Positions 43,076 through 51,858 of a DNA stretch of 64,000 nucleotides are shown here, piece by piece (within the stretch, counting starts at the first letter, position 1; each line of letters opens with the position of its first letter). The position numbers and the translations under genes are program-made. The notes below the pieces were generated by a model. It searched no databases. It had not been told where the DNA came from and saw nothing but the letters and a program-made list of their open reading frames with translations. This DNA comes from Nitrospirillum viridazoti CBAmc (GTDB lineage Bacteria; Pseudomonadota; Alphaproteobacteria; Azospirillales; Azospirillaceae): contig NZ_CP022110.1 of assembly GCF_000730165.1 (NCBI RefSeq), positions 434,001-498,000 on the forward strand. The letters are read 5' to 3'.

Positions 43076-45445
43076 TCAGCCGCAGCGGGAATAGCCGCAG
43101 GACAGGCAGGTGTCGCACCCTTCCTGGTGCACCAGGCTGGCCTGGCCGCAGCGGGGGCATTGGGCCGGCGGTTGCCGGTTCTCGGCAGCCGTTTCCGCCG
43201 GGGCGGGTGTGCCGGCCGCATCCTCGTGCACCGCGGGCAGGCCGCTGGGGCGCATCAGGAATCCGGTCTCCAGCATGTGCCGCTCGATGACCTCGCCAAT
43301 GGCGGCCAGCAGGGAGGGGACGTAGCGGCCCTTCATCCACTGTCCACCGCGCGGATCGAACACGGCCTTCAATTCCTCCACCACGAAGGCGACGTCGCCG
43401 CCCCGCCGGAACACGGCGGAGATCATGCGGGTCAGTGCCACCGTCCAGGCGTAGTGCTCCATGTTCTTGGAGTTGATGAAGACCTCGAACGGCCGCCGCC
43501 GCTCCTCGATCACGATGTCGTTGATGGTGATGTATAGGGCGTGATCGCTGCCCGGCCAGCGCACCTTGTAGGTCGCCCCCACCAGCGTCTCCGGCCGGTC
43601 CAGGGGTACCGCGCCACTGGCGGCGGGCACCGGAGTCGCCGTGGGGGCAGCAGGAGGCGGTGAGGTGTCGGCCGCGGGTGCGGACAGCACCGACCCGGTG
43701 ATGGCGTTGGGGCGGTAGGTGGTGCAGCCCTTGCAGCCCAGGTCGTAGGCCTGCAGGTAGACGTCCTTGAACGTCTCGAAATCCAAATCCGCCGGGCAGT
43801 TGATGGTCTTGGAGATGGAGCTGTCGACCTCGCCCTGCGCCGCCGCCTGCATCACCAGGTGGGCGGCGGGGGGCAGGCTGCCGGCGTCGACGAAACTGTC
43901 GGGCAGGGGCGCGTCGCGGCCGAAGGTCTGGCGGAAGCGGTGGTAGGCATAGTCCGCCACCCGCTCGATCTTGCGGCTGCCGTCGGGCTGCAGGACGGCG
44001 CGGTCGTATTCCCAGGTGAACACGGGCTCGATGCCCGAGGACACGTTGCCCGCCAGCAGGGAGATGGTGCCCGTGGGCGCGATGGAGGTCAGCAGGGCGT
44101 TGCGCACGCCGTGGCGCTCCACGGCCGCGCGGGTCACATCGTCCAGGCCCCGGATCATGGGACGGGTCAGGTATTGCTCCCGATCATAGAGGGGGAAGGC
44201 GCCCTTCTCCGCCGCCAGGCCGGCGCTGGCGCGGTAGGCGTGGCGGCGCACGGCGCCCAGCCATTGCCGCGTCAGATCCACCGCCTTCTGCGTGCCATAG
44301 CGCACGCCGCACAGGATGAGGGCGTCGGCCAGCCCGGTCACGCCCAGCCCGACGCGGCGTTTGGCCTGCGCCTCCTGATGTTGCGCGGGCAGGGGAAAAC
44401 GCGAGACGTCGATGGCGTTGTCCAGCATGCGCACCGCCACCGGCACCAGGCGCGCCAGGCGGTCCAGATCAAGGCGCGCGTCGGGGGTGAAGCCGTCCAC
44501 CACCAGGGCCGCCAGGTTGACGGAGCCCAGCAGGCAGGCGCCGTACGGCGGCAGCGGCTGCTCCCCGCAGGGGTTGGTGGCGCTGATGACCTCCACCCCG
44601 CCCAGGTTGTTCTGGGCGTTGATGCGGTCGATGAAGATGACGCCGGGCTCGGCATAATCGTAGGTGGCCCGCATGATGCGGTCCCATAGCTCGCGCGCCC
44701 GGACCGTGCGCCAGACCTTGCCCTCGAACACCAGCTCCCAGGGGCCGTCCTCGCGCACCGCCGTGATGAAGGGGTCGGTCACCAGGACCGACAGGTTGAA
44801 CATGCGCAGGCGGCCGGGATCGCGCTTGGCGTCGATGAACGACTCGATGTCCGGGTGGTCGCAGCGCAGGGTGGCCATCATGGCGCCCCGGCGGTTGCCG
44901 GCGCTCATGATGGTGCGGCACATGGCGTCCCATACATCCATGAACGAGATAGGGCCGGAGGCATCCGCCCCCACGCCAGCCACCGGCGCCCCCCGGGGCC
45001 GCAGGGTGGAGAAGTCATAGCCGATGCCGCCGCCCTGCTGCAGGGTCAGCGCCGCTTCGCGCAAACCGGCGAAGATGCCGCCCATGTCGTCGGGCACCGT
45101 GCCCATGACGAAGCAGTTGAACAGGGTGACGCTGCGCCCGGTGCCGGCCCCCGCCAGGATGCGGCCGGCCGGCAGGAAGGCGAAATCCTTCAGGGCTTCG
45201 TAAAACTGGGGTTCCCACAGGGCGGGGTCGCGCTCCGCCTCCGCCAGGGCCTTGGCCACGCGGCGCCAACTGTCATCCACGGTTTGGTCGATGGGGGCGC
45301 CGTCCGGTTGCTTGAACCGGTACTTCATGTCCCAGACCTGGGCCGAGATGGCCGGCCAGTCGGAAAACGTCTGGGAGTCGCCAAGCGTCTCGGAGGGAGC
45401 GTCCGCCCCGGGGACTGTCGTCGCCTGACCTTCACGCCCGACCAT
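43076..45445 (-). CDS. nrdJ: Adenosylcobalamin-dependent (class II) ribonucleotide reductase
   Basis: NrdJ makes deoxyribonucleotides using coenzyme B12 as radical source, so it works with or without oxygen. From ATG 45445, preceded by GGAGGG, it has 789 residues. Signatures include FLPAGRILAGAG, TLFNCFVMG, GGGIGYDFSTLRPRG, the active-site strand NPCGEQPLPPYGACLLG and SIAPTGTISLLAGN. A Pro/Ala-rich linker (about 605-635) leads to a C-terminal segment (DUF3320-like tail region of this subfamily, RRPFEVFINSKNMEHY) and a final four-cysteine zinc ribbon (CPRCG ... CDTCLSCGYSRCG). No cobalamin riboswitch precedes it, but a good promoter does. The cobalamin adenosyltransferase at 58512 could supply its cofactor. 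Confidence 0.95.
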   Translation of the reverse strand: MVGREGQATTVPGADAPSETLGDSQTFSDWPAISAQVWDMKYRFKQPDGAPIDQTVDDSWRRVAKALAEAERDPALWEPQFYEALKDFAFLPAGRILAGAGTGRSVTLFNCFVMGTVPDDMGGIFAGLREAALTLQQGGGIGYDFSTLRPRGAPVAGVGADASGPISFMDVWDAMCRTIMSAGNRRGAMMATLRCDHPDIESFIDAKRDPGRLRMFNLSVLVTDPFITAVREDGPWELVFEGKVWRTVRARELWDRIMRATYDYAEPGVIFIDRINAQNNLGGVEVISATNPCGEQPLPPYGACLLGSVNLAALVVDGFTPDARLDLDRLARLVPVAVRMLDNAIDVSRFPLPAQHQEAQAKRRVGLGVTGLADALILCGVRYGTQKAVDLTRQWLGAVRRHAYRASAGLAAEKGAFPLYDREQYLTRPMIRGLDDVTRAAVERHGVRNALLTSIAPTGTISLLAGNVSSGIEPVFTWEYDRAVLQPDGSRKIERVADYAYHRFRQTFGRDAPLPDSFVDAGSLPPAAHLVMQAAAQGEVDSSISKTINCPADLDFETFKDVYLQAYDLGCKGCTTYRPNAITGSVLSAPAADTSPPPAAPTATPVPAASGAVPLDRPETLVGATYKVRWPGSDHALYITINDIVIEERRRPFEVFINSKNMEHYAWTVALTRMISAVFRRGGDVAFVVEELKAVFDPRGGQWMKGRYVPSLLAAIGEVIERHMLETGFLMRPSGLPAVHEDAAGTPAPAETAAENRQPPAQCPRCGQASLVHQEGCDTCLSCGYSRCG

Positions 45446-45480
45446 GCGCACCCTCCGGTCCCGGATGATTGCTCCGGTGA

Positions 45481-45509
45481 AGGGTAGGCCGGGGACCGGG
45501 GGCGGTCAA
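45481..45509 (-). promoter_or_regulatory. Housekeeping-type promoter for nrdJ
   Basis: On the minus strand TTGACC, a 17-base spacer, then TACCCT, ending 36 bases before the nrdJ start. The -35 is near consensus, the -10 is the weaker form common in alphaproteobacteria. Confidence 0.6.
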
Positions 45510-45540
45510 TCGCGCCCCAAGCTTATGCTGAAAGGCCCGT

Positions 45541-46320
45541 TCAGCCGGCGGCGGCGGGCACCTCGACCAGGGGCGGGGCGTTGGGCGGGCGCTCCGTCGC
45601 CGGACCGCCGGCGGCCATGACCAGGCGGTCGGTCGCCGGCTCCAGCACCGCTTCCAGGCGGGCCAGCGCCTGGTCCTTGGACAGGCCGGGGGCGATGGGC
45701 GGCAGGAACTCGATGACGATGGTGCCGGGGCGGCGCAGGAACTTGTGGCGCGGCCAGAACAGACCGGAATTCAGCGCCATGGGCACCAGCGGGATGTCCA
45801 GCGCCTCATACAGCAGGGCGATGCCGACCTTGTAAGGCCGCCAGGCGCCCACGGCGGTGCGGGTGCCCTGGGGGAAGATGACGATGGGCCGGCCCTCGGC
45901 CACACGCTCCCGGGCGCCGCGCAGCAGCGACTGGATGGCGGCGCCGCGCTTGCCCCGGTCCACGGCGATCATGCGCGCCTTGGCGGCATACCAGCCCCAG
46001 ATGGGGATGTAGGTCAGCTCCTTCTTCAGGACGATGGCGGGATCGTCCATCAGCAGGTGCAGTTTCATCGTCTCCCACATCGACTGGTGCTTGGCCCCCA
46101 CCAGGAAGGCGCCGGTCTTGGGCAGGTGCTCCAGCCCGCGCACCTCGTACTTCAGGCCGATGATGGTGCGTTCCCAGAAGTTCAGGGTGCGCATGTAGCC
46201 GCGGATGGCCCAGATCATGGTGCGATGGGGCACCACCAAGGTCCACAGCAGGCCGAAGCACCAGAGCATCGTCCAGATGTAGAAGACGATGTTGAAGACC
46301 AGGGATCGCAGAACCAGCAT
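45541..46320 (-). CDS. plsC: 1-acyl-glycerol-3-phosphate acyltransferase (PlsC)
   Basis: The 259-residue protein makes phosphatidic acid from lysophosphatidic acid. It has an N-terminal membrane helix (FYIWTMLWCFGLLWTLVV), the catalytic block AKHQSMWETM (His with Glu in place of the more usual Asp, normal in this subgroup), motif II near MIAVDRGKRGAA, motif III IVIFPQGTRTA and motif IV VPMALNSGLFW. It is on the inner-membrane surface. It follows ydcF and ftsX in the same direction, a common alphaproteobacterial order. Confidence 0.92.
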   Translation of the reverse strand: MLVLRSLVFNIVFYIWTMLWCFGLLWTLVVPHRTMIWAIRGYMRTLNFWERTIIGLKYEVRGLEHLPKTGAFLVGAKHQSMWETMKLHLLMDDPAIVLKKELTYIPIWGWYAAKARMIAVDRGKRGAAIQSLLRGARERVAEGRPIVIFPQGTRTAVGAWRPYKVGIALLYEALDIPLVPMALNSGLFWPRHKFLRRPGTIVIEFLPPIAPGLSKDQALARLEAVLEPATDRLVMAAGGPATERPPNAPPLVEVPAAAG

Positions 46321-46425
46321 CGCCCGTAACCGTCATGACCAGGGTTGATGGGTGCAGGGATAGTGCCTGCGGGCCGGCCTGTCCACTCTCCCCCTAGCTT
46401 TGAAGGCCCAGGCTTCGAAAGGTGG

Positions 46426-47076
46426 TCAGAGGCCCAGGGCGTGGCGCAGGAAGGCCACCAGGTACTTGTCGTATTCGCTGACGATCAGGCCGGCGGTGCC
46501 GCGCCAGTGCCACCAGCCGTCCAGGCGCACGTTGGGCGGTTGCACCGCGTGGGGCACGATGCGGGCGTCGGGCAGGGCGTGGCGAAACTCCACCAGGCTG
46601 CGCGGCATGTGATAGTTGGCGGTGACCAGGCGCAGGGAATGGAAGCCTTCCGCCTGCATCCACCGCGCCGTTTCCGCCGCGTTGCCCACCGTGTCGTCGG
46701 CGCTGTAGCCCAGCACCACGCAGCATTCCAGGGCCGAGGGCGTCGCCTGCGACATGCGCAGCAGGGCCCGCACGTCCACCCCGCGATAGACGCCGGAGAT
46801 GAACAGTTTCCGTGCCCGTCCGGCGGCCAGCAGGTCGAACCCGGCCTCCAGCCGCTCGCTGCCCCCCGTCAGCACGACGATGGCGTCGGTGGCCGCGGTC
46901 TCTTCCTCCGGGGCGCGGGGGATGTGGGCGGCGAAGGTCAGCAGGCCCCCCAGCCACAGCGCGCCCAAGGCGGCCCCCACGCCCGTCAGGCGGCGCAGGC
47001 GCGTCCACAGCAGGGCGCCAGGTCCCGCCAGGGCAGGCGGTTCCGCCTGCGGCAGGGGCGCCCCCGGCAAGGTCAC
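46426..47076 (-). CDS. YdcF family (DUF218) protein
   Basis: The GTG at 47076 overlaps the ftsX stop (GTGA), so the two are translationally coupled; this gives 216 residues. A membrane helix near residues 28-47 (LTGVGAALGALWLGGLLTFAA) is followed by the DUF218 domain: DAIVVLTGGSERLEAGFDLL, KLFISGVYRGV, TVGNAAETARWMQ and RLVTANYHMPRSLVEF. The family (YdcF, SanA, ElyC) is linked to envelope and peptidoglycan maintenance, but the reaction is unknown. A neighbour of ftsX and plsC, it fits an envelope role. Confidence 0.87.
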   Translation of the reverse strand: MTLPGAPLPQAEPPALAGPGALLWTRLRRLTGVGAALGALWLGGLLTFAAHIPRAPEEETAATDAIVVLTGGSERLEAGFDLLAAGRARKLFISGVYRGVDVRALLRMSQATPSALECCVVLGYSADDTVGNAAETARWMQAEGFHSLRLVTANYHMPRSLVEFRHALPDARIVPHAVQPPNVRLDGWWHWRGTAGLIVSEYDKYLVAFLRHALGL

Positions 47077-47972
47077 GGCAGCCGCTCCAGCGCGCGCAGC
47101 ACGGTCAGCCGCGCGCTGATGGCGGCCAGGGCGCCGGCCACCACCGGCACGGCCGCCAGCACCAGCCATTGCAGGGGGGCGAGCGTCAGGGGCGGCAACA
47201 GCGTGCCCTCCACCGTACGGGACAGCAGCGACAGCACGGCCAGGGTGACCAGCGCCACGGTCGTGCCGCCCACGCCGCCGGTCAGCGACAGGCGCAGGAT
47301 GTGGCGCTGGAACTGACCGGCCACATGGCTGTCGGTGGCGCCCATGACGTGCAGCAGGTCGACCTCGTCCTGATGCATCGCCAGGCCGGCCTTGGCGGCG
47401 AACACCACCACAGCCACGGCGGCCCCGCCGATCAGGGCCACGATGACCAGGGCCACGGCCTCCACCAGGCGGGCCAGGCGGCGCAGATCGCGCAGCCACA
47501 CGCCCGGCTCCTCTACCGATGTGCCGGGTACGGCGGCGGCCAGGCGCTGGCGCAAGGCGGTGACGTCCACGGCCGGGCCGGCGGTGACGTCGATCAGCGC
47601 GGGCAGGGGCAGGTCCTGCAACAGGGCGCCGTCGCCCAGCCAGGGCTCCACCAGGCGGGCGGCATCGGCCATAGGCACGGGGCGGGCATTGATGATGCCG
47701 GGCACGCCGCCCAGCGCGTGCAGCACCATCTGCACCCGCTCATCCAGCGGGGCGGGGGTGCCGTCGCCCTTCTTCACATCCCCCACCGGGCTGACCTGGA
47801 TGGTCAGGCTGCCGTCCAGGCCGCTGTCCCAGCGCTGCGCCCACCCGGACAGCAGTTGCGCCGCCGCCACCGCCAGGGTGGACAGGAAGACCATCAGGGC
47901 GATCAGCCAGGGCAGAAATCGGCCCGTGGCATCGCGGCGTAGGGACAGGACGGCGGGGCCGCGCCGGCTCAT
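47073..47972 (-). CDS. ftsX: Cell division protein FtsX
   Basis: The 299-residue protein has the FtsX layout: a cytoplasmic start, one helix (FLPWLIALMVFLSTLAVAAAQ), a periplasmic loop of about 120 residues with VPMADAARLVEPWLG, then three helices in the permease domain (ALVIVALIGGAAVAVVVF, GGVGGTTVALVTLAVLSLL, LVLAAVPVVAGALAAI) with LLHVMGATDSHVAGQF between. FtsX works with the ATPase FtsE to activate cell-wall hydrolases at the septum. The ftsE gene that normally lies directly upstream is missing: the next 240 bases hold no ATPase and then a divergent gene begins. Confidence 0.88.
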   Translation of the reverse strand: MSRRGPAVLSLRRDATGRFLPWLIALMVFLSTLAVAAAQLLSGWAQRWDSGLDGSLTIQVSPVGDVKKGDGTPAPLDERVQMVLHALGGVPGIINARPVPMADAARLVEPWLGDGALLQDLPLPALIDVTAGPAVDVTALRQRLAAAVPGTSVEEPGVWLRDLRRLARLVEAVALVIVALIGGAAVAVVVFAAKAGLAMHQDEVDLLHVMGATDSHVAGQFQRHILRLSLTGGVGGTTVALVTLAVLSLLSRTVEGTLLPPLTLAPLQWLVLAAVPVVAGALAAISARLTVLRALERLP

Positions 47973-48216
47973 GGGGACTGCCTCTCCAAGGGAATGGGCC
48001 AGGGTATGGTATCGGTCCTAGTGATGGCACGGCGGGGTGGCAGGCGTCCAGCGCGTCGGCCGGGTGGCGCCGGGGCTGCGGCATCAGCGCCGCCTGCCAG
48101 AACGGGATAGGCCGTTTCGCCGTCGGGGCCAAGGCCGGGGCCCACCTTGCGCATCCCCGACCTTTTCGTTTAAGTCTAAGGCGCCTCTTAAGGATTTCGG
48201 CCTGGCCCTGCCTCCC

Positions 48217-49008
48217 ATGATAACAACCTGCCCGTCCTGCGCCACGCGCTTCCGGGTCGACGACGCCTTGCTGGGGCGGGGTCGCCGCGTGCGGTGCAGC
48301 GCCTGCGGTTCCGTCTGGCACCAGGTGCCGGAAACGGCCGGCCGCCCGGCGGTGGCCGCGCCGCCGGCGGATGACGATGACGACTGGATGTCGTCCGCCC
48401 CGTCGTCGTCCTCCTTCGCCGACCTGGCCGCGGCCATGGAGCGGGAGACGGCCTATGACGCCCTGACCATGGTGGAGGACGAGGCCCCAGCCCCAGCTCC
48501 CCTGTCGCTGGGCCGCCTGCGCCAGCCCTCATCCACGTTGGCGATCCCGGAACCGGAGGAGAAGCCTCGGCGCCTGTTCGCGGCCGTGCGCTGGGGCGTC
48601 CTGGCCGTGGTCATCGCCGGCGGCATCACCGGCCTGGCGGTCGAGCGCGACGCCGTGGTCGACGCCTGGCCCGCCGCCGCCCGCCTGTACGACGCCTTCG
48701 GCTTCGGCGTGGAACCGCCCGGCACCGGGCTGGAGATGGTGGACAGCAAGACGGAATTCCGCGACGTGGAAGGCACGTCCATGCTGTTCGTCGATATCAC
48801 CGTGCAGAACAAGTCCGACCGGCAGCGCGACGTGCCGGATCTCATGGCCTCCGCCCTCGGCGCCGACGGCAAGCCCTTCCAGCGCTGGCGCATGCAGCCC
48901 AAGGCCCGCCGGCTGTTCCCGGGCGAGAAGACGGTCTACCACGGCAACATCGTGGAAAAGGGCGGCCAGGCCGCACAGATCCGCCCGGAATTCGTGCTGC
49001 CGAACTGA
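48217..49008 (+). CDS. MJ0042-type zinc-ribbon membrane protein
   Basis: The 263-residue protein starts MITTCPSCATRFRVDDALLG with two CxxC pairs (CPSC, CSAC), the MJ0042 zinc ribbon. A disordered acidic linker (DDDDDW) is followed by one helix (VRWGVLAVVIAGGITGLAV) and a C-terminal domain of about 100 residues (DUF3426: VDITVQNKSDRQRDVPDL, KARRLFPGEKTVYHGNIV). It is a common neighbour of ftsE/ftsX in alphaproteobacteria. Function is unknown. The ATG at 48217 is chosen because the cysteine ribbon starts there. Confidence 0.88.
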   Translation: MITTCPSCATRFRVDDALLGRGRRVRCSACGSVWHQVPETAGRPAVAAPPADDDDDWMSSAPSSSSFADLAAAMERETAYDALTMVEDEAPAPAPLSLGRLRQPSSTLAIPEPEEKPRRLFAAVRWGVLAVVIAGGITGLAVERDAVVDAWPAAARLYDAFGFGVEPPGTGLEMVDSKTEFRDVEGTSMLFVDITVQNKSDRQRDVPDLMASALGADGKPFQRWRMQPKARRLFPGEKTVYHGNIVEKGGQAAQIRPEFVLPN

Positions 49009-49017
49009 GGTGATTCC

Positions 49018-51801
49018 TCAGAACCGCTTCAGCAGGCGGTCGATGTAATCCAATTCTTCCTTGGGGCGGCCGGCCTCGCTGGCACGGCGGCGCAGTTCTT
49101 CCAGGATCTCGCGGGCGCGCTGCAGATCGCCGTGGTCGGGGATCTTGACGCTGTCGGTGCTGGTGGCGCCCTGGCCCGTCATCTGGTGGCCCAGGGGGTC
49201 GGTGTTCTGGCCCCGGCCGTTGGTGGCGTTGCGGGGGGCGACGCGGGTACCCCGGCCCATCTGGCGGGCCATCTGCTGCGCCATGCCCTTCAACCCGTCC
49301 TGCAGGGCCTCCAGCGCCCGGCCTTGGGCCTCCACCGCGTCCTCGGGTGATCCTTCCGACAGGGCGCGGCCGGCCTGGCCCATGGCGCGGTCGGCCTTGT
49401 CCAGAGGGGATGGCGCCTGGCCGGGGCCCTGGCCGCCACCGTTGCCGTTCTCCTGCCCGCCGGGCTGGTCCTGGCCCTCTTGGCCATCCGGCTGTCCCTC
49501 ATCCGACTGCTGGCCAGCCTGTTGTCCTTGCTGCTGCATCAGGGCCTGCAGCTCGCGGCGCAGAGCGTCCTGCTGCTTGGCCAGGTCGCGGGCCGTCGCC
49601 TCGGCCGAGGGGTCGCGCGGCGGCTGGCGGGGGGCGGCTCCCTGGCGGTTGGGGGTGGAGCGGTTGGGGCCGTCGCCCCGGGTGTTGGGTTGCGGTGGGC
49701 TGTCTTCAGGTTCGCCCCGGTCACCCTGGCGGAAGGTCTGGTCCATCAGTTCGCGCTGGCGCTTGGTCAGGTCCTGCAGCTTTTCCAGCATCTGCAGGTT
49801 CTGGCGCATCTGCTGCTGCTCGGCCTCCGTCGGCGGCTTCTGCGGGCCGGTCTGGACGCTTTCCATCAGATCCTGCATCTGGTCCAGCATCTTGCGCGCG
49901 GCGTCGCGGGCGCCGGTCTGGGCCATCTGCTCCAGCTGTTCCATCATCTGGCCCATGTCGATGGTCTGGCCATTCTGGTCGTCCGGCGGCGGGGCGCCGT
50001 TCTGGCCCTGCTGCTGGTCGCTCTTTTCCGCCAGCGCCTGCATGTAGCGGTTCAGCGCCGACTTCAGCGCGTCCAGGTCACGGCGGATTTCCGCTTCCGG
50101 CGCGTTGCGGTCCAGAGCGTCGGCCAGGCGCTGGCGGGCGTCGCGCAGTTCCGTCTCCGCCGAGGCCAGGCTGCCGTCCTCGATCTTCAGCGCCGTGTCC
50201 CACAACAGGTCGGCCACGTCGGTCAGCGACCGTCCGTCGTCGTTCAGGCCCAGGTGCCGGGCGGCGGCGTACAGCGCCATGAACACAGTGGGATCGCCGG
50301 CATAGCCATCCAGCTCTCCCGCCAGGCCCAGCAGGGCGCTGGCGGCGGGCTTGCGCGCCTCCTCCCCCTGGTCCAGCAGGGCGCGGCGCTGGGCGATCAC
50401 GGCCTTGGCCGTGGGGTTGTTGAACACCCGTTCCGGCAGGGTGGTGGTCTGGGTGTCGCTGGTTGCCGTCTGGCCGGCGGTGTCGGTGGCCGTCAGCTGG
50501 ATGGTCACAGGCTGCCCCGCCCAGGGGCTGGCCGTCAGGTCGAAATAGCCGCTGGCGTTGGCCACCACCGGCGTGCCGGCGGCGGACGCCTCGCGGCTGG
50601 GCCGGGCGGGCACGGGCAGGGTCAGGACCAGGGGTTCCACCGTCGTGCCTTCCGCGCGCGTGGTGGGGGTCACGGTGGCGGTGACGCTGGCGATGCCGTA
50701 GTCGTCGGCGGCGGTATAGTCCAGCCGCAGGGCATAGCGCTCGGTGGCGCTGGGTTTTTCGCGGAAGGCGATGGCGGGCGGGTCGTCGGCGACGATGCGG
50801 ATGGGCCAGCTGCCCAGGGTACGGCCCCGGTCGGCGACGGTGATGCGCTGGCCCTTGGTCACGGTGCGGCTGGTCTGGAAGCCGCCGGTCGCGGCCGCAT
50901 CCAATGCCACGGCGTCCTCATCCAGCGACAGCGTGGGCGCGCGATGGTGGGGCCCCAGGCGCGCGGTGACGGTGGCGCCCGCCGGCACGGAAATCGCGCC
51001 CTTGATGTCAACGGCGCCGTCGCCCTGGGGCGCCTTGCCCCGGCGGGTCAGGAACTGCGGCGGCAGGCCGGTCGATTCCGGCGGGGTGATCCAGACATCC
51101 AGGTCGGCCTCGGCACCGACGGGCGGCGCCTCGAACCCCGGATCCAGCGCCTCGATCAGGCGGGGGCGCCAATCACCCCAGGCCATGACGGCGGCGACGG
51201 CCAGCAGCAGCACGGCGACATGCCGCAAGGCCCAGGGGTCGCGGTTGGGCAGATCCAGGGCGGGCCAGCCGACGCGCACCCCGGCCAGGGCGCGGCGGGC
51301 CCGGTCCTGCGCGGCGGCCCACAGAGTGGCGGCGGGGCCGGCCTGGTCCACGGGCGTGTCGATCAGCAGGTCGAAGGGGCGATGGCGCAGGTTGTTGTCC
51401 CGCTCCAGCCGGCGGAACACGGCGTCGCGGTCGGGCAGGCGCAAACCGCGCAGGCGGCGGACCAGCAGGGCGATGAATGCTGCGGCGAAGGCGGCCAGCG
51501 CCAGGCCATGGGCCCAGGGCGGCAGATGGGGCAGGGCACCGGACCAGGCCAGCGCCAGGCCCAGCATCAAGAGGCCGGGCAGGGGCCACAGCCGCAGGCC
51601 CACCCGCTCCGCCGCCAGCGACAGCCAGGCAGCGCGCAAGGGACGGCGCCAGGGTTTCAGCGGCGGCGGGACCAGGGGCAGGTGCGCGCGGTTGGGCAGG
51701 GACACGACAATGCCCGTGGGCGCGGGGCCCGTGGGCGCGGGCGCGGCGGCATCGGATGCCCGTCGCCCGTCCTTGCGGGAGGTGAGTGCCCTCTCAGCCA
51801 T
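49018..51801 (-). CDS. TIGR02302 (DUF4175) family membrane protein
   Basis: The 927-residue protein belongs to a family found mainly in alphaproteobacteria, usually near lysA. It has three helices in the first 220 residues (LLMLGLALAWSGALPHL, LALAAFAAAFIALLV, VAVLLLAVAAVMAWG), a beta-rich middle section (about 230-470), and a long Gln/Met/Gly-rich helical C-terminal half with MEQLEQM, MQDLMESVQ and QQQGQQAGQQ stretches, ending DYIDRLLKRF. The low-complexity region looks disordered or coiled-coil. No function is established; a periplasmic structural role is a guess. It lies 57 bases behind lysA and probably shares its transcript. Confidence 0.85.
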   Translation of the reverse strand: MAERALTSRKDGRRASDAAAPAPTGPAPTGIVVSLPNRAHLPLVPPPLKPWRRPLRAAWLSLAAERVGLRLWPLPGLLMLGLALAWSGALPHLPPWAHGLALAAFAAAFIALLVRRLRGLRLPDRDAVFRRLERDNNLRHRPFDLLIDTPVDQAGPAATLWAAAQDRARRALAGVRVGWPALDLPNRDPWALRHVAVLLLAVAAVMAWGDWRPRLIEALDPGFEAPPVGAEADLDVWITPPESTGLPPQFLTRRGKAPQGDGAVDIKGAISVPAGATVTARLGPHHRAPTLSLDEDAVALDAAATGGFQTSRTVTKGQRITVADRGRTLGSWPIRIVADDPPAIAFREKPSATERYALRLDYTAADDYGIASVTATVTPTTRAEGTTVEPLVLTLPVPARPSREASAAGTPVVANASGYFDLTASPWAGQPVTIQLTATDTAGQTATSDTQTTTLPERVFNNPTAKAVIAQRRALLDQGEEARKPAASALLGLAGELDGYAGDPTVFMALYAAARHLGLNDDGRSLTDVADLLWDTALKIEDGSLASAETELRDARQRLADALDRNAPEAEIRRDLDALKSALNRYMQALAEKSDQQQGQNGAPPPDDQNGQTIDMGQMMEQLEQMAQTGARDAARKMLDQMQDLMESVQTGPQKPPTEAEQQQMRQNLQMLEKLQDLTKRQRELMDQTFRQGDRGEPEDSPPQPNTRGDGPNRSTPNRQGAAPRQPPRDPSAEATARDLAKQQDALRRELQALMQQQGQQAGQQSDEGQPDGQEGQDQPGGQENGNGGGQGPGQAPSPLDKADRAMGQAGRALSEGSPEDAVEAQGRALEALQDGLKGMAQQMARQMGRGTRVAPRNATNGRGQNTDPLGHQMTGQGATSTDSVKIPDHGDLQRAREILEELRRRASEAGRPKEELDYIDRLLKRF

Positions 51802-51858
51802 GCCGTCGGTGCCCTCTCGGCTGCCGTGTGCCCTTGGGTGGGCCCTATGCCCTGCGCC

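Noticed and set aside
42783-43290. Open frames of 100-170 codons in the rpoH-nrdJ gap
   Set aside because: They are rich in Arg, Gly and Pro with no start signal or family resemblance, and partly overlap the end of nrdJ.
45446-45540. Possible cobalamin riboswitch before nrdJ
   Set aside because: The leader is too short and lacks the B12-box; a normal promoter accounts for the region.
49400-49900. Gln/Gly-rich tract considered as a tandem repeat
   Set aside because: It is coding low complexity in the TIGR02302 protein without regular DNA-level repeat units.
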